DNA from: Pseudooceanicola batsensis HTCC2597
Lineage (GTDB): Bacteria > Pseudomonadota > Alphaproteobacteria > Rhodobacterales > Rhodobacteraceae
Assembly (NCBI RefSeq): GCF_000152725.1
Contig: NZ_CH724131.1
Location: forward strand, 2,077,739-2,141,738
Length of the DNA stretch: 64,000 nt
Direction of reading: 5' to 3'
The notes beneath the pieces were generated by a model that saw only the letters and a list, made by a program, of their open reading frames with translations, ran no database searches and was not told the DNA's origin. Shown here piece after piece: positions 54,001 through 63,422 of this stretch. Within the stretch, counting starts at the first letter, position 1; the number at the start of each line of letters is the position of its first letter. A program made the position numbers and the translations under genes.

Positions 54001-54469
54001 GCTTGGCGTTGATCAGTTCCGAGATTTGCCCCTGCCGCACCAGCGCCGGCGATTGCGATCCGGTCGAGGCATCGGCAAAGAGCATCTGGATGTCCCGCGC
54101 CCGCACGTCCCTTGAGTTCGCCTTGTAGGCGGACCCGACATCGCGGGTGATCCGCCGCACGATCTCGATCTGGTCCGAGTCGTTGAACGCCGCCGGCGCC
54201 AGCCGTTCGGCATTGTCGATGATCAGGCTGACCTCGGCGAAGTTCCGGGCCGGGCGCGATGCGGCGCCGGCAAAGATCACGTCCTCCATGCCGCCGCCCC
54301 GCATGGCCGTGGGACGGTTCTCGCCCATGACCCATCTCAGCGCCTCGAGTAGGTTCGACTTGCCGCAGCCGTTCGGCCCGACGACCCCGGTCAGCCCGTC
54401 ATGGATCAGAAGATCCGTCGGATCGACGAAACTCTTGAAGCCGGTGAGGCGAAGTTTGGAAAACCGCAC
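51014..54469 (-). CDS. smc: Chromosome segregation protein SMC
   Basis: This 1151-residue protein has the full SMC layout: an ABC-type N-terminal half with P-loop GPNGCGKSN (about residues 32-40) and two long coiled coils. The hinge between them lies at about 500-620. The C-terminal half has the signature LLSGGEQTLTALALIF and Walker B VLDEVDAPLDDAN. It compacts and separates the chromosome with ScpA and ScpB, which are not in the window. The length and the conserved MRFSKLRLTGFKSFVDP start support ATG 54469. Confidence 0.97.
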   Translation of the reverse strand: MRFSKLRLTGFKSFVDPTDLLIHDGLTGVVGPNGCGKSNLLEALRWVMGENRPTAMRGGGMEDVIFAGAASRPARNFAEVSLIIDNAERLAPAAFNDSDQIEIVRRITRDVGSAYKANSRDVRARDIQMLFADASTGSQSPALVRQGQISELINAKPKARRRILEEAAGISGLYQRRHEAELKLNAAEQNLKRVDDVIETLTQQLQTLERQARQAQRYRAIGAELRRAEGLLLYRRWKEADDARTAARDGLKNREAEAAQAEAAAVRAAGLRAKAEDGLPAKREEEAVAGAILQKHLVERDALTEDEARAAETIALLTGRIEQLVQDRTREEGLNRDAGETIDRLEWEQRELAKAGEGHEAALAELKETARQAAAVLQQRESDLATLTEDVARLAARHQSAQRWYDDSLRTVTRSESEAEKARFAVSEARTVLSGAAEDRTAAEAELSQAQGTVQRAEETLTAAETARAETQSRESDARAALSSAQGEVNALRAETTALARLVQRESSEGGQVLDDVRVTSGYEKALGAALADDLRAPAVSGDGPSGWVMLDDYTEAPALPAGVMPLRDVVTVPAVLRRRIAQVGLIDPEEAPRLQPLLRPGQRLVSIEGDLWRWDGYRAWAEDAPSAAALRLEQLNRLEELKQESERATAQAEGAQAAHASLSRRLADLTDADRRAREARRQADQLVAEAARKLNRAEADMSLAESRLESLGLSVSRHEEEALAASAQLKEAETALADLPDLDRARGGVEDVKMAVEAARVTMMSRRASHDELRREGEARVRRAQEVRKEISGWRLRLETADKRIAEIERRDAESRAELDRAKTVPAELAARREDLNVAVATAEARKAEATAALSAAEAALREAVAAERDAERTASEAREARARAEARVDGAQEAVETAAERIAEAQEMTPRQLLESLGADVDTMPPSDAIENELNRLRRQRDALGAVNLRAEEDAKEVAAEHLNLIREKDDLTEAIATLRGGIAGLNREGRDRLLAAFSQVNRNFGMLFRHLFGGGEANLVLVESEDPLEAGLEIMCQPPGKKLSVLSLLSGGEQTLTALALIFAVFLVNPAPICVLDEVDAPLDDANVTRFCDLLDEMCRRTDTRFLIITHHAVTMARMDRLFGVTMQEQGVSQLVSVDLKRAEALVA

Positions 54470-54608
54470 GGAGCGCGCCTGTCGATGATTCTGGACCGGC
54501 TTTCAGACTGACGTAGCCCGCGCGGACTAGTCAACGCCGCCGCGCCCAAATATTGAAGGCGCAGCGGCGATATCCACAACATATTGGCCGGCAATCACCG
54601 GAGGCCGA

Positions 54609-55811
54609 TCAATTCCCCGAGGGGGCCGGCGCGATGCGGACAAGCCGCCCGTCCTCGAAATCGGTCAGCGCCAGGATCGTCCCGTCGTCATCGACAGCCA
54701 GATCGCGCACGCGCCCCATGTCCCGGACCAGCCGCTCTTCCGCGGTGACCGTGCCGTCCTCCATGACAAGGCGGACGATCCCGCCCGGGTGCAGCGACGA
54801 AATCAGCAGGTCGCCGGACCATGCGCCGAACGTCTCGCCCTCGTAGACCACCGTGCCCGCCGGTGCGATCACCGGGTCCCAGAAATACACCGGCTGTTCC
54901 ATCCCCTCGGCCTGGGCCTCGCCGCTGCCGACCGGGTTCCCGCTGTACTGCGCGCCATAGGAGATCTCGGGCCAGCCATAGTTCTTGCCCGCTTCGGTCA
55001 GGTTGATCTCGTCGCCGCCCTTCGGCCCGTGTTCGATCGTCCAGAGCTGCCCGTCGCTCATCCAGGCGCCCTGGATGTTGCGGTGGCCATAGCTCCAGAT
55101 TTCGTCCATCGCGCTGTCGTCGCCGACATAGGGATTGTCGTCTGGAACCGACCCGTCGAGGTTGAGCCGCACGACCTTGCCGAAGGTGTTGTCAAGCTCC
55201 TGTGCCAGGACGCGGTATTCCTGCGTGAAGTGCTCGCCGGTCGTGATGAAGACATGCCCCTCGCCGTCGAACACGATCCGCGACCCGAAATGCATCGGTG
55301 CGCTTGCGGCGGGTGTCTGCACGAAGATGTCCTCGACCTCGGTGACCTCGGTCAACTCCTCGTTCAGCACGCCCCGCGCGGCCGCGGTTACGAAACCGCC
55401 CTCCACCGGCTTGGCATAGGTCCAATAGATCATGCGGTCGCTTGAGAAATCCGGCCCGAGCGCCACGTCCAGCAGCCCGCCCTGCTCCTGCGCCGCCACC
55501 TCGGGCAGACCGGCGATCGGGTCCGACATCTCGCCCGCCTCGCTGACGTGCCGCAGCTGACCGCTGCGTTCGGTCACGAGGTACCCGGCATCCTCCGGCA
55601 GGACATCGATACCCCAGGGATGAACGAGCCCGCCCGCAACGGTGGTACGCTCCAGTTCCATGTCGGAAGACACCAGTTCGGCCCGGAACTGGCTGTCGCT
55701 TTGAGGCTCGAAGTCGGTGTTGCGATCGCCCCGGTTGAAGGTCGGGTCGGCCAGGACGGGGGCCGCGGCGACAATTACCGCACCGGACAGCAGGCTGGTT
55801 CGCAGGGTCAT
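54609..55811 (-). CDS. PQQ-dependent sugar dehydrogenase-family secreted protein
   Basis: This 400-residue protein has a signal peptide (about residues 1-22, ending VLADP). Its six-bladed beta-propeller is of the soluble aldose sugar dehydrogenase (YliI/GdhB) type. The typical segments are VAGGLVHPWGIDVLPE near 58-73, EQGGLLDVALGPDF, YGHRNIQGAW near 241-250 and IEHGPKGGDEINL near 258-270. Family members oxidise aldoses with PQQ in the periplasm, passing electrons to a quinone or cytochrome. No PQQ synthesis genes are nearby. Confidence 0.9.
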   Translation of the reverse strand: MTLRTSLLSGAVIVAAAPVLADPTFNRGDRNTDFEPQSDSQFRAELVSSDMELERTTVAGGLVHPWGIDVLPEDAGYLVTERSGQLRHVSEAGEMSDPIAGLPEVAAQEQGGLLDVALGPDFSSDRMIYWTYAKPVEGGFVTAAARGVLNEELTEVTEVEDIFVQTPAASAPMHFGSRIVFDGEGHVFITTGEHFTQEYRVLAQELDNTFGKVVRLNLDGSVPDDNPYVGDDSAMDEIWSYGHRNIQGAWMSDGQLWTIEHGPKGGDEINLTEAGKNYGWPEISYGAQYSGNPVGSGEAQAEGMEQPVYFWDPVIAPAGTVVYEGETFGAWSGDLLISSLHPGGIVRLVMEDGTVTAEERLVRDMGRVRDLAVDDDGTILALTDFEDGRLVRIAPAPSGN

Positions 55812-55952
55812 TCACAGTCTCCCTCTGGATTTGGATAACGGGAGTCAACGGCCGGGCCCGGACCGGGTTGCATCACGAGTCCGTCAGCCCGGACCGGCAG
55901 GCGCCACGATTCGCTCTTGACCGGGCCGGGCCGCGCGCGGCACAACCGAAAG

Positions 55953-56138
55953 GCATGGTTCCTCAGACGGGTCTCAGGCCCGAGGATCAAATGGGAATGC
56001 GGAGAGGCGACCCACATCGGGGCCTTCAGCCGCAGCCGCCCCCGCGACTGTGAGCGGAGAGCATGTGTCACGAGCCACTGGGCAACCGGGAAGGCGGCAC
56101 GATGCGACGACCCGCGAGCCAGGAGACCAGCCCTGCGT
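55953..56138 (+). ncRNA. Cobalamin riboswitch
   Basis: The plus strand shows the conserved cobalamin-element blocks in order: AAATGGGAATGCGG (about 55988-56001), the core GCCGCCCCCGCGACTGTGAGCGG (within 56030-56055), GAGCCACTGGGCAACCGGGAAGG (about 56069-56093) and the B12 box GAGCCAGGAGACCAGCC (56116-56132). P1 can form between GCATGG and CCCTGC. It binds adenosylcobalamin or another cobalamin and turns down expression. It controls cbiM-cobW-GNAT-cobN downstream. Confidence 0.95.
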
Positions 56139-56150
56139 CAATTCTAACCG

Positions 56151-56175
56151 GCCGTCGGGGATGACGGCGAAGGAG
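56151..56175 (+). promoter_or_regulatory. Riboswitch expression-platform hairpin and ribosome-binding site
   Basis: GCCGTC (56151-56156) and GACGGC (56163-56168) form a hairpin directly before the AAGGAG ribosome-binding site (56170-56175) of cbiM. There is no U-run, so the riboswitch most likely controls translation start and not termination. Confidence 0.6.
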
Positions 56176-56183
56176 ACAGACAC

Positions 56184-56861
56184 ATGCATATCGAACCCGG
56201 AATCGTCACTGGCGCGAAAATGGTCCTCAGCTACGGCACGGCCGCCGCGGCCGGCGGCTACACCGCGAAACTGGTCTGGGACCAGGTGAAACGCCTCGAC
56301 ATCGCCCGCCTCGCCATCGGCACCGCCGCCTCGACCGTCCTGACCTTCATCTTCTTCCAGGTCCTGCCGCACTTCCCCGTCGGCGTCTCCGAGGTTCACT
56401 TCATCCTCGGCTCGACGCTCTTCCTGCTGTTCGGTGCGGCCCCCGCGGCCATCGGCCTGGCGCTCGGCCTGCTGGCGCAGGGCCTGCTCTTCGCGCCGTT
56501 CGACCTGCCGCAGTACACGATCAACGTGACGACACTGCTCGCCCCGCTCTACGCCATGTCGATCCTCGCCCGGCGGATCATCCCCGCCGGTACGCGCTAT
56601 GCCGACGTGAGCTATGGCCAGGCGCTGGCGCTCTCCACCACCTTCCAGGCCGGTGTCGTGGCATGGGTCGCCTTCTGGGCCTTCTACGGTCAGGGCTTCG
56701 GCGCGACCAACGTCGCCTCGGTCCTGTCCTTCGGCGCAGCCTACATGATGGTCATCGTGATCGAGCCTCTGGCCGATCTCGCCGTCCTCGCCGGGGCCAA
56801 GACGCTGCGCGACACCCGGGCCGCGCGCCTCTTCACCCCGCGCCTCTTCGCCGCCGCCTGA
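56184..56861 (+). CDS. cbiM: CbiM-family cobalt transport permease
   Basis: This 225-residue membrane protein has about six hydrophobic segments and begins MHIEPGIVTGAKMVLSYGTAA, with the N-terminal His2 that is a Co ligand in CbiM/NikM proteins. SEVHFILGSTLFLLFGAAPAAIGLALG (about residues 73-99) is the characteristic substrate-binding region. CbiM is the substrate-specific subunit of ECF cobalt importers. The partners CbiN, CbiQ and CbiO are not encoded nearby. It lies directly behind a cobalamin riboswitch, which supports cobalt uptake. Confidence 0.88.
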   Translation: MHIEPGIVTGAKMVLSYGTAAAAGGYTAKLVWDQVKRLDIARLAIGTAASTVLTFIFFQVLPHFPVGVSEVHFILGSTLFLLFGAAPAAIGLALGLLAQGLLFAPFDLPQYTINVTTLLAPLYAMSILARRIIPAGTRYADVSYGQALALSTTFQAGVVAWVAFWAFYGQGFGATNVASVLSFGAAYMMVIVIEPLADLAVLAGAKTLRDTRAARLFTPRLFAAA

Positions 56862-56935
56862 TCCACGGACAGTCCGACGACCATCCCGGGCGGCTCATCG
56901 CGAGCCGCCCTTCCACCGTTTGAGGGAGGCACAGG

Positions 56936-57999
<1,064 letters not shown>

Positions 58000-58003
<4 letters not shown>

Positions 58004-58479
58004 TAATCGTCGAACCCGGCGATCCGATCGCCCCGCCCGCCTCGGCCCTGCTCGACGCCAGCCAGGCCCTGATGCGCCGCCTCTTCGACCCCGAGGAGAA
58101 CCACTTCCTCTCCCACGCCGCGCTGGCGCAGCCCGATGTGCGGTTCTTCACCGCCCGCGACGGCGCGGAGACCCTCGGCTGCGCGGCGCTCAAGCTCTGC
58201 GACGGCTACGGCGAGGTCAAAAGCTTCTACGTCTCCGGCGCCGCCCGCGGCCGCGGCATCGGCGCCGCCCTGCTCCGCCAGATCGAAGACACGGCCCGCG
58301 ACGAAGGCGTTTCGCTCCTCCGCCTCGAAACCGCCGACAGGCTCGACGCCGCCTGCCGCCTCTACGAACGCCACGGCTTCACCCGGCGCGGCCCCTTCGG
58401 CGCCTATGCCGAGAACGGAACCTCCGTCTTCATGGAAAAGACCCTCCCAGCCACGGAAGAGGCCGAGACCGCCGCCTGA
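58000..58479 (+). CDS. GNAT-family N-acetyltransferase between cobW and cobN
   Basis: This 159-residue protein has the GNAT acetyl-CoA motif GAARGRGIGAALLRQIE (about residues 80-96) and the late CRLYERHGFTRRGPFG segment (about 119-134). Its ATG overlaps the cobW stop (ATGA), so it is translated with the cobalamin genes. No acetylation step is known in cobalamin synthesis. It may modify an intermediate, a chelatase subunit or an unrelated substrate. Confidence 0.82.
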
Positions 58480-58500
58480 CCGGCCGGGGCGCCCGCCCCC

Positions 58501-58536
58501 GCTTCTTTGGTCCCGCAAATATCCCCGCCGGAGGCA
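58501..58536 (+). repeat. 37-bp repeat, copy 3 (degenerate, before cobN)
   Basis: CAAATATCCCCGCCGGAGGCA in the 89-bp gap before cobN matches the core of the copies at 42524 and 60072 with a few differences. I recall AAATATCCCCGCCGGAGG-type sequences as dispersed in many Rhodobacterales genomes. Confidence 0.65.
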
Positions 58537-58568
58537 TCGCCCCGCAGGGGCGACCCCGGACACCCGCC

Positions 58569-61500
58569 ATGCACCTTCTCGCCGCCACGCCCGGACGCAT
58601 CGACGACACCGAGGCCGTCGACCTCGCCCAGACCCCGGCCGAAATCGTCGTGATCTCCGCCGCGGACACCGAACTCGCCGCCCTCTCCCACGCCCGCGCG
58701 GCGATGCAGGATCCGCCCTCCCTCAGGCTGGCCAACCTGTCGAACCTGCAGCACCCGATGTCCGTAGACCTGCACCTCGACGACACCGCCACGAAATCGA
58801 AACTGGTCGTCGCCCGCATCCTCGGCGGCGCCGCCTACTGGGCATACGGGCTGGAGCAATACGCCGCCCGCCTGGCCGAGGCCGGCGTGCCCTTCGCCGC
58901 CCTGCCCGGCGACGACAGGCCCGATGCCGATCTGCGCCGCCTCTCCACCGTGCCCGAGGAGGACTACACCGCCCTCTGGCAGGCGCTCGTCGAAGGCGGC
59001 CCGGACAATGCCCGGACCTTCCTCGCCCATGCCCGGGCCATGCTCGAAGGCGCCGACCGCCCCGCCCCCGCGCGGCCGCTCCTCAAGGCCGGCCTCTACT
59101 GGCCCGGCGCCTCCGCCCCCGACCTCGCCACCCTCCGCCGGGCCTGGACCCCCGACGCCCCGACCGTGCCAATCGTCTTCTACCGCGCCCTTCTCCAGGC
59201 CGGCGACCTCGGCCCCATCAACCGCCTGACGAAGACCCTCCTGCGTGCCGGTCTCAACCCGCTGCCGGTCTACGTGGCCTCGCTCAAGGATCCGGTCTCC
59301 GCCGCCACGCTCGACCATCTCTTTGCCGAAACCACGCCCGAGCTGATCCTCAACCTCACCAGCTTCGCCGTCGGCTCGCCGCACGGCGACGACACCGGAG
59401 AAAACCCCCTCACCGCTCCCTCGGCCAACCGGAGCCCGGTCTTCCAGGTCGTTCTTTCCGCCACCTCCGAAGAGGTCTGGTCAGAAACCCTGACCGGCCT
59501 CTCGGCCCGCGACATCGCCATGAACGTGGCCCTGCCCGAGGTCGACGGCCGCATCCTCTCGCGCGCGGTCGCCTTCAAGGGCGAGAGCTTCTACGACGAG
59601 GCCACCCAGTGCCCGATCGCCGGCTGGCAGACCCGCGGCGACCGGATCGACTTCGTGACCCAGCTGGCCCGCCGCTGGACCACCCTGCGCCGCACCCCGC
59701 CGCCGGACCGCCGCGCCGCGATCATCCTCGCCAACTACCCCAACAAGGACGGTCGCCTCGCCAACGGCGTCGGCCTCGACACGCCCGCAGCCACCATCCA
59801 CGCCCTGTCCCTGCTGGCCAGCCAGGGCTATACCGTGAAGACCCCGCCCGCCGACAGCGCCGCGCTGATGGCCGAGATCACGGCCGGCCCCACCAACTAC
59901 CTGACGGACCGCGCCGCGCGCACCGGAGGCACGTTCCTCCCCCTCGCCACCTATCTCCAGCACTTCAATGCCCTCCCCTGGGAGGTCAAGCAGCAGATCA
60001 CCGACAGATGGGGCCGCCCCGAAGACGACCCTTTCCTTCACCACCTCACGCCGGAGGAAGCGCAGGACCCCGGCTTCATCTTGCCGGAAATACTCCCGCC
60101 GGAGGCGTCCGGACCGGCCGCCCGGGCCGAAGGCACCCCCGGCTTCAAGCTCTCCCTCCACCCCCATGGCAACGTCATGATCGGCGTCCAGCCCGCCCGC
60201 GGCTACAACATCGACCCCCAAGAGACCTACCACGCCCCCGACCTTCCCCCGCCGCACAACTACCTCGCCTTCTACATCTGGCTGCGCGAGGCATGGGGCG
60301 CGCATGCGATCGTCCACATGGGCAAGCACGGCAATCTCGAATGGCTCCCGGGCAAGGCCATCGCCCTGTCCGAAACCTGCCTGCCCGAGGCGGTGTTCGG
60401 CCCGATGCCCCATATCTACCCGTTCATCGTCAACGACCCGGGCGAAGGCACCCAGGCCAAGCGGCGCGCCCAGGCCGTCATCATCGACCACCTGACCCCG
60501 CCCCTGACACGGGCCGAAAGCTACGGCCCCCTGCGCGACCTCGAGGCGCTGGTCGACGAATATTACGAGGCCGCCGGGGTCGATCCGCGGCGCATCGACC
60601 ACCTCCGCCGCGAGATCCTCAGCCTCACCTCCGCCACCGGCATCGATCTGGATGTCGGCTTCACCGGCGAGGAGGAGACCGACCTGCAAAAGCTCGACGC
60701 CTGGCTCTGCGATCTGAAGGAGGCGCAGATCCGCGACGGCCTGCACATCTTCGGCCAGTCCCCGACCGGCCGCCTCTTCCGTGACCTCCTGCTCGCGCTC
60801 ACCCGCATCCCGCGCGGCGACGGCACGGGGGGCGACGCCTCTCTCCCCCGCGCGCTGGCCCGGGACCTCCACCTCGGGTTCGACCCGCTCGACTGCGACC
60901 CAGGGCAGCCCTGGACCGGACCGCGCCCCGCCGCGCTGGCCGCCGTGTCCGACGACCCGTGGCGCAGCACCGGCGACACGGTCGAACGGATCGAGCTTTG
61001 CGGCGCCGCGCTGGTCGACGCCATCCTGGCGCCCCCGCGCGAGGCTGCGTGCCCCGGCCCGGCGAGCCGCGCGGTGCTCGATACGATCCGCGACGACATC
61101 GCCCCGACCCTCGCGGCCTGCGGCGCGGCCGAGGGCTCGGGCCTCCTCACCGCCCTTGCAGGGCATTTCATCGCCCCGGCGCCATCCGGCGCGCCGACCC
61201 GCGGCCGCCTCGACACCCTTCCCACGGGGCGCAACTTCTTCAGCGTGGACAGCCGCGCGGTGCCCACGCCGACGGCTTGGAAGCTCGGCTGGAAATCTGC
61301 CAACCTCCTGATCGAGCGTCATCTTCAGGACCACGGCGACTATCCCCGCTCACTGCTGGTCACCGCCTGGGGCACGGCCAACATGCGCACCGGGGGCGAC
61401 GACATCGCACAGGCGCTGGCTCTCATGGGCGTCAGGCCGCAATGGGACGCCGCGAACCGCCGCGTCACCGGGTTCGAGATCATCCCGGAGACCGCCCTGG

Positions 61501-62354
61501 GCCGTCCCCGCGTCGACGTCACCCTGCGCATCTCGGGGTTCTTCCGCGACGCCTTCCCCCAGCTCATCGCACTGTTCGACAGCGCCGCCCGGGCGGTCCA
61601 GCAGCTCGACGAGCCCGAGGAGATCAACCCGGCCGCCGCGCGGCGGCGCGCGGGCGAGGCGGCGCACCGCATCTACGGATCGAAACCCGGCGCCTACGGG
61701 GCCGGCCTGCAGGCGATGATCGACGAACGGCTCTGGTCCGGCACCGCCGACCTGGCGGAGGCCTACCTGACCTGGGGAGCCTATGCCTACGGCGCATCGA
61801 CCGGCGGCGAGGCCGATCGCGCGGGCCTGGAGCAGCGCCTCTCGCAGGCCGAGGCCGTCGTGCAGAACCAGGACAACCGAGAGCACGACCTGCTGGACAG
61901 CGACGACTACTACCAGTTCGAAGGCGGCGCCTCGGCCGCGATCCAACATCTCCAGGGCCGCGCGCGGCCGGTCTATCACAACGACCATTCCCGCCCGGAA
62001 CGGCCCGTGATCCGCACCCTGGACGAGGAAATCTCCCGCGTGCTCCGCTCCCGCGTCGTGAACCCCAAGTGGATCGAGGGGGTCAAGCGGCACGGCTACA
62101 AGGGCGCCTTCGAGATGGCGGCCACGGTCGATTATCTCTTTGCCTTCGCCGCCACCACGGGCGCGGTCAAGCCCCACCACTTCGACCTCGTCGAAGAAGC
62201 CTTTCTCGCCGACGAGGAGACCCGCGCCTTCATCGCCGACCACAATCCCGCGGCCCTGCGCGAAATGGCCGAACGGCTGCAGGAGGCGATCGACCGGGGG
62301 CTCTGGACACCCCGCTCCAATTCGGCCCGCGCCCGGATCTCGGACCTCGCATGA
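58569..62354 (+). CDS. cobN: Aerobic cobaltochelatase subunit CobN
   Basis: This 1261-residue protein is CobN, the large subunit of the ATP-dependent CobNST chelatase that puts Co into hydrogenobyrinate a,c-diamide. Typical segments are visible: GVQPARGYNIDPQETYHAPDLPPPH (about residues 538-562), VHMGKHGNLEWLPGKAIALSE (about 581-601), YPFIVNDPGEGTQAKRRAQAV (about 617-637) and NMRTGGDDIAQALALMGVRPQWD (about 938-960). Between DPFL (near 486) and GNV (near 534) the loop is longer than I expect. It contains a copy of the 37-bp repeat, read as GFILPEILPPEASG. The start follows CACCCGCC without a good ribosome-binding site. Its stop overlaps the next GNAT gene. Confidence 0.96.
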   Translation: MHLLAATPGRIDDTEAVDLAQTPAEIVVISAADTELAALSHARAAMQDPPSLRLANLSNLQHPMSVDLHLDDTATKSKLVVARILGGAAYWAYGLEQYAARLAEAGVPFAALPGDDRPDADLRRLSTVPEEDYTALWQALVEGGPDNARTFLAHARAMLEGADRPAPARPLLKAGLYWPGASAPDLATLRRAWTPDAPTVPIVFYRALLQAGDLGPINRLTKTLLRAGLNPLPVYVASLKDPVSAATLDHLFAETTPELILNLTSFAVGSPHGDDTGENPLTAPSANRSPVFQVVLSATSEEVWSETLTGLSARDIAMNVALPEVDGRILSRAVAFKGESFYDEATQCPIAGWQTRGDRIDFVTQLARRWTTLRRTPPPDRRAAIILANYPNKDGRLANGVGLDTPAATIHALSLLASQGYTVKTPPADSAALMAEITAGPTNYLTDRAARTGGTFLPLATYLQHFNALPWEVKQQITDRWGRPEDDPFLHHLTPEEAQDPGFILPEILPPEASGPAARAEGTPGFKLSLHPHGNVMIGVQPARGYNIDPQETYHAPDLPPPHNYLAFYIWLREAWGAHAIVHMGKHGNLEWLPGKAIALSETCLPEAVFGPMPHIYPFIVNDPGEGTQAKRRAQAVIIDHLTPPLTRAESYGPLRDLEALVDEYYEAAGVDPRRIDHLRREILSLTSATGIDLDVGFTGEEETDLQKLDAWLCDLKEAQIRDGLHIFGQSPTGRLFRDLLLALTRIPRGDGTGGDASLPRALARDLHLGFDPLDCDPGQPWTGPRPAALAAVSDDPWRSTGDTVERIELCGAALVDAILAPPREAACPGPASRAVLDTIRDDIAPTLAACGAAEGSGLLTALAGHFIAPAPSGAPTRGRLDTLPTGRNFFSVDSRAVPTPTAWKLGWKSANLLIERHLQDHGDYPRSLLVTAWGTANMRTGGDDIAQALALMGVRPQWDAANRRVTGFEIIPETALGRPRVDVTLRISGFFRDAFPQLIALFDSAARAVQQLDEPEEINPAAARRRAGEAAHRIYGSKPGAYGAGLQAMIDERLWSGTADLAEAYLTWGAYAYGASTGGEADRAGLEQRLSQAEAVVQNQDNREHDLLDSDDYYQFEGGASAAIQHLQGRARPVYHNDHSRPERPVIRTLDEEISRVLRSRVVNPKWIEGVKRHGYKGAFEMAATVDYLFAFAATTGAVKPHHFDLVEEAFLADEETRAFIADHNPAALREMAERLQEAIDRGLWTPRSNSARARISDLA
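60072..60108 (+). repeat. 37-bp repeat, copy 2 (in frame inside cobN)
   Basis: This copy differs from the one at 42524-42560 at a single position. It lies in the reading frame of cobN and encodes about residues 502-514. It keeps the frame and gives a Pro-rich loop. Confidence 0.85.
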
Positions 62355-62824
62355 GCCAAGCGCACACGGAACGGCCGATGCGGCTAGGTCCCGACGACCA
62401 CCTGGCGCCGGTGCTGGACCTGTTGCGGCGCGCCTTCGCCCCTATGGATGCGCGGATCGACCCGCCCTCCTCGCTTACGCGGATGACCCCTGCCAGCCTC
62501 GCGCAAGAGGCGCGCGAGAACGAACTCTGGATCATTCCCGGACCGACGGCCTGCGTGATCCTCACGCCCGCAACCGATCACCTGTACATCGGAAAGCTGG
62601 CCGTCGCCGAGAGTGCGCGGGGCACGGGTCTTGCCCGCCGCCTCATCGGCCTCGCCCGGGATCGGGCCGCTGCGCACGGCCTGCCGACACTGCGCCTCCA
62701 GACAAGGGTCGAGTTGTCAGAGAACCATGCGACCTTCCGCCGGCTCGGCTTTGTGCAGACCGGACGCACCGCGCATCCCGGCCACGACCGCCCCACGAGC
62801 GTGACTTTCGAACGGCCCGTCTGA
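62351..62824 (+). CDS. GNAT-family N-acetyltransferase after cobN
   Basis: This 157-residue protein has the GNAT motif VAESARGTGLARRLIGLARD (about residues 84-103) and the ENHATFRRLGFVQTGRTAHPG segment (about 124-144), with a preceding core strand YIGKLAV. Its ATG overlaps the cobN stop (ATGA), so it is translationally coupled to cobN. It is clearly different in sequence from the GNAT at 58.0 kb. The substrate is unknown. Confidence 0.82.
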   Translation: MSQAHTERPMRLGPDDHLAPVLDLLRRAFAPMDARIDPPSSLTRMTPASLAQEARENELWIIPGPTACVILTPATDHLYIGKLAVAESARGTGLARRLIGLARDRAAAHGLPTLRLQTRVELSENHATFRRLGFVQTGRTAHPGHDRPTSVTFERPV

Positions 62825-62828
62825 GCCG

Positions 62829-63206
62829 CTATCCCGCACATCTGCGCACCACCGGCAGGCGCATCCCGCGACGCCCCCGCAGTTCGGCATCGACCTCGCA
62901 GGCCCGCGCAACCGGAGCGTCGCACCGCAGCCGCCCGACCAGAACCGCCGCGTCGCCCGCCAGCTCCGTCACGCGGCACCCGGTCGCCTGCTGGATCGCG
63001 ACCGCCGCGCGCCCGGCCAGCGGCCCGATCCGAGGGGCGAACTGGCGGTTCGTCCGGACGGCCTGGGCCAGACCGCCCTTGCGATAGACACTGAACTGGC
63101 TGCCCTCGACCACATGGCGCGACGGCGGCACGCCACGAAAGCCCGTCGGGGCGGCATCGCAGGCCCCGAGAAGGATCAGCAGGAAAATCGGAATGAGGCG
63201 ATCCAT
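62829..63206 (-). CDS. Putative small lipoprotein
   Basis: This 125-residue protein has an N-terminal hydrophobic stretch ending in a lipobox, LLILLGAC (Cys16), so it is probably an outer- or inner-membrane lipoprotein. The rest has basic residues, one internal and three C-terminal-half cysteines and no family I recognise. It ends 4 bp from the convergent GNAT gene and is divergent from cobO. Codon use is like its neighbours. Confidence 0.7.
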   Translation of the reverse strand: MDRLIPIFLLILLGACDAAPTGFRGVPPSRHVVEGSQFSVYRKGGLAQAVRTNRQFAPRIGPLAGRAAVAIQQATGCRVTELAGDAAVLVGRLRCDAPVARACEVDAELRGRRGMRLPVVRRCAG

Positions 63207-63422
63207 CGTTTCATTGGCGTCTCAAAAGGTGAACATTCCGTTAAGCCCCAGCCACGAGCGCCCCGCGACGCGAACACGCCACAACGTTCCCGGCGGGCGT
63301 CACCGCCGCGCGACCCCGGGACCGCTGCTCGGCGGGTGGCCCCGACGCGGGCCCGATCCGCCCTTTCCCTTGCTCCGCCCGCGGGCCCGCGCTACGCAGT
63401 ATGTCCGCGACAGGAGAATGCC

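Noticed and set aside
58136..60784. Long Arg/Pro-rich open frame on the plus strand over cobN
   Set aside because: It lies in another frame of cobN, has low-complexity Arg/Pro composition and no motif.
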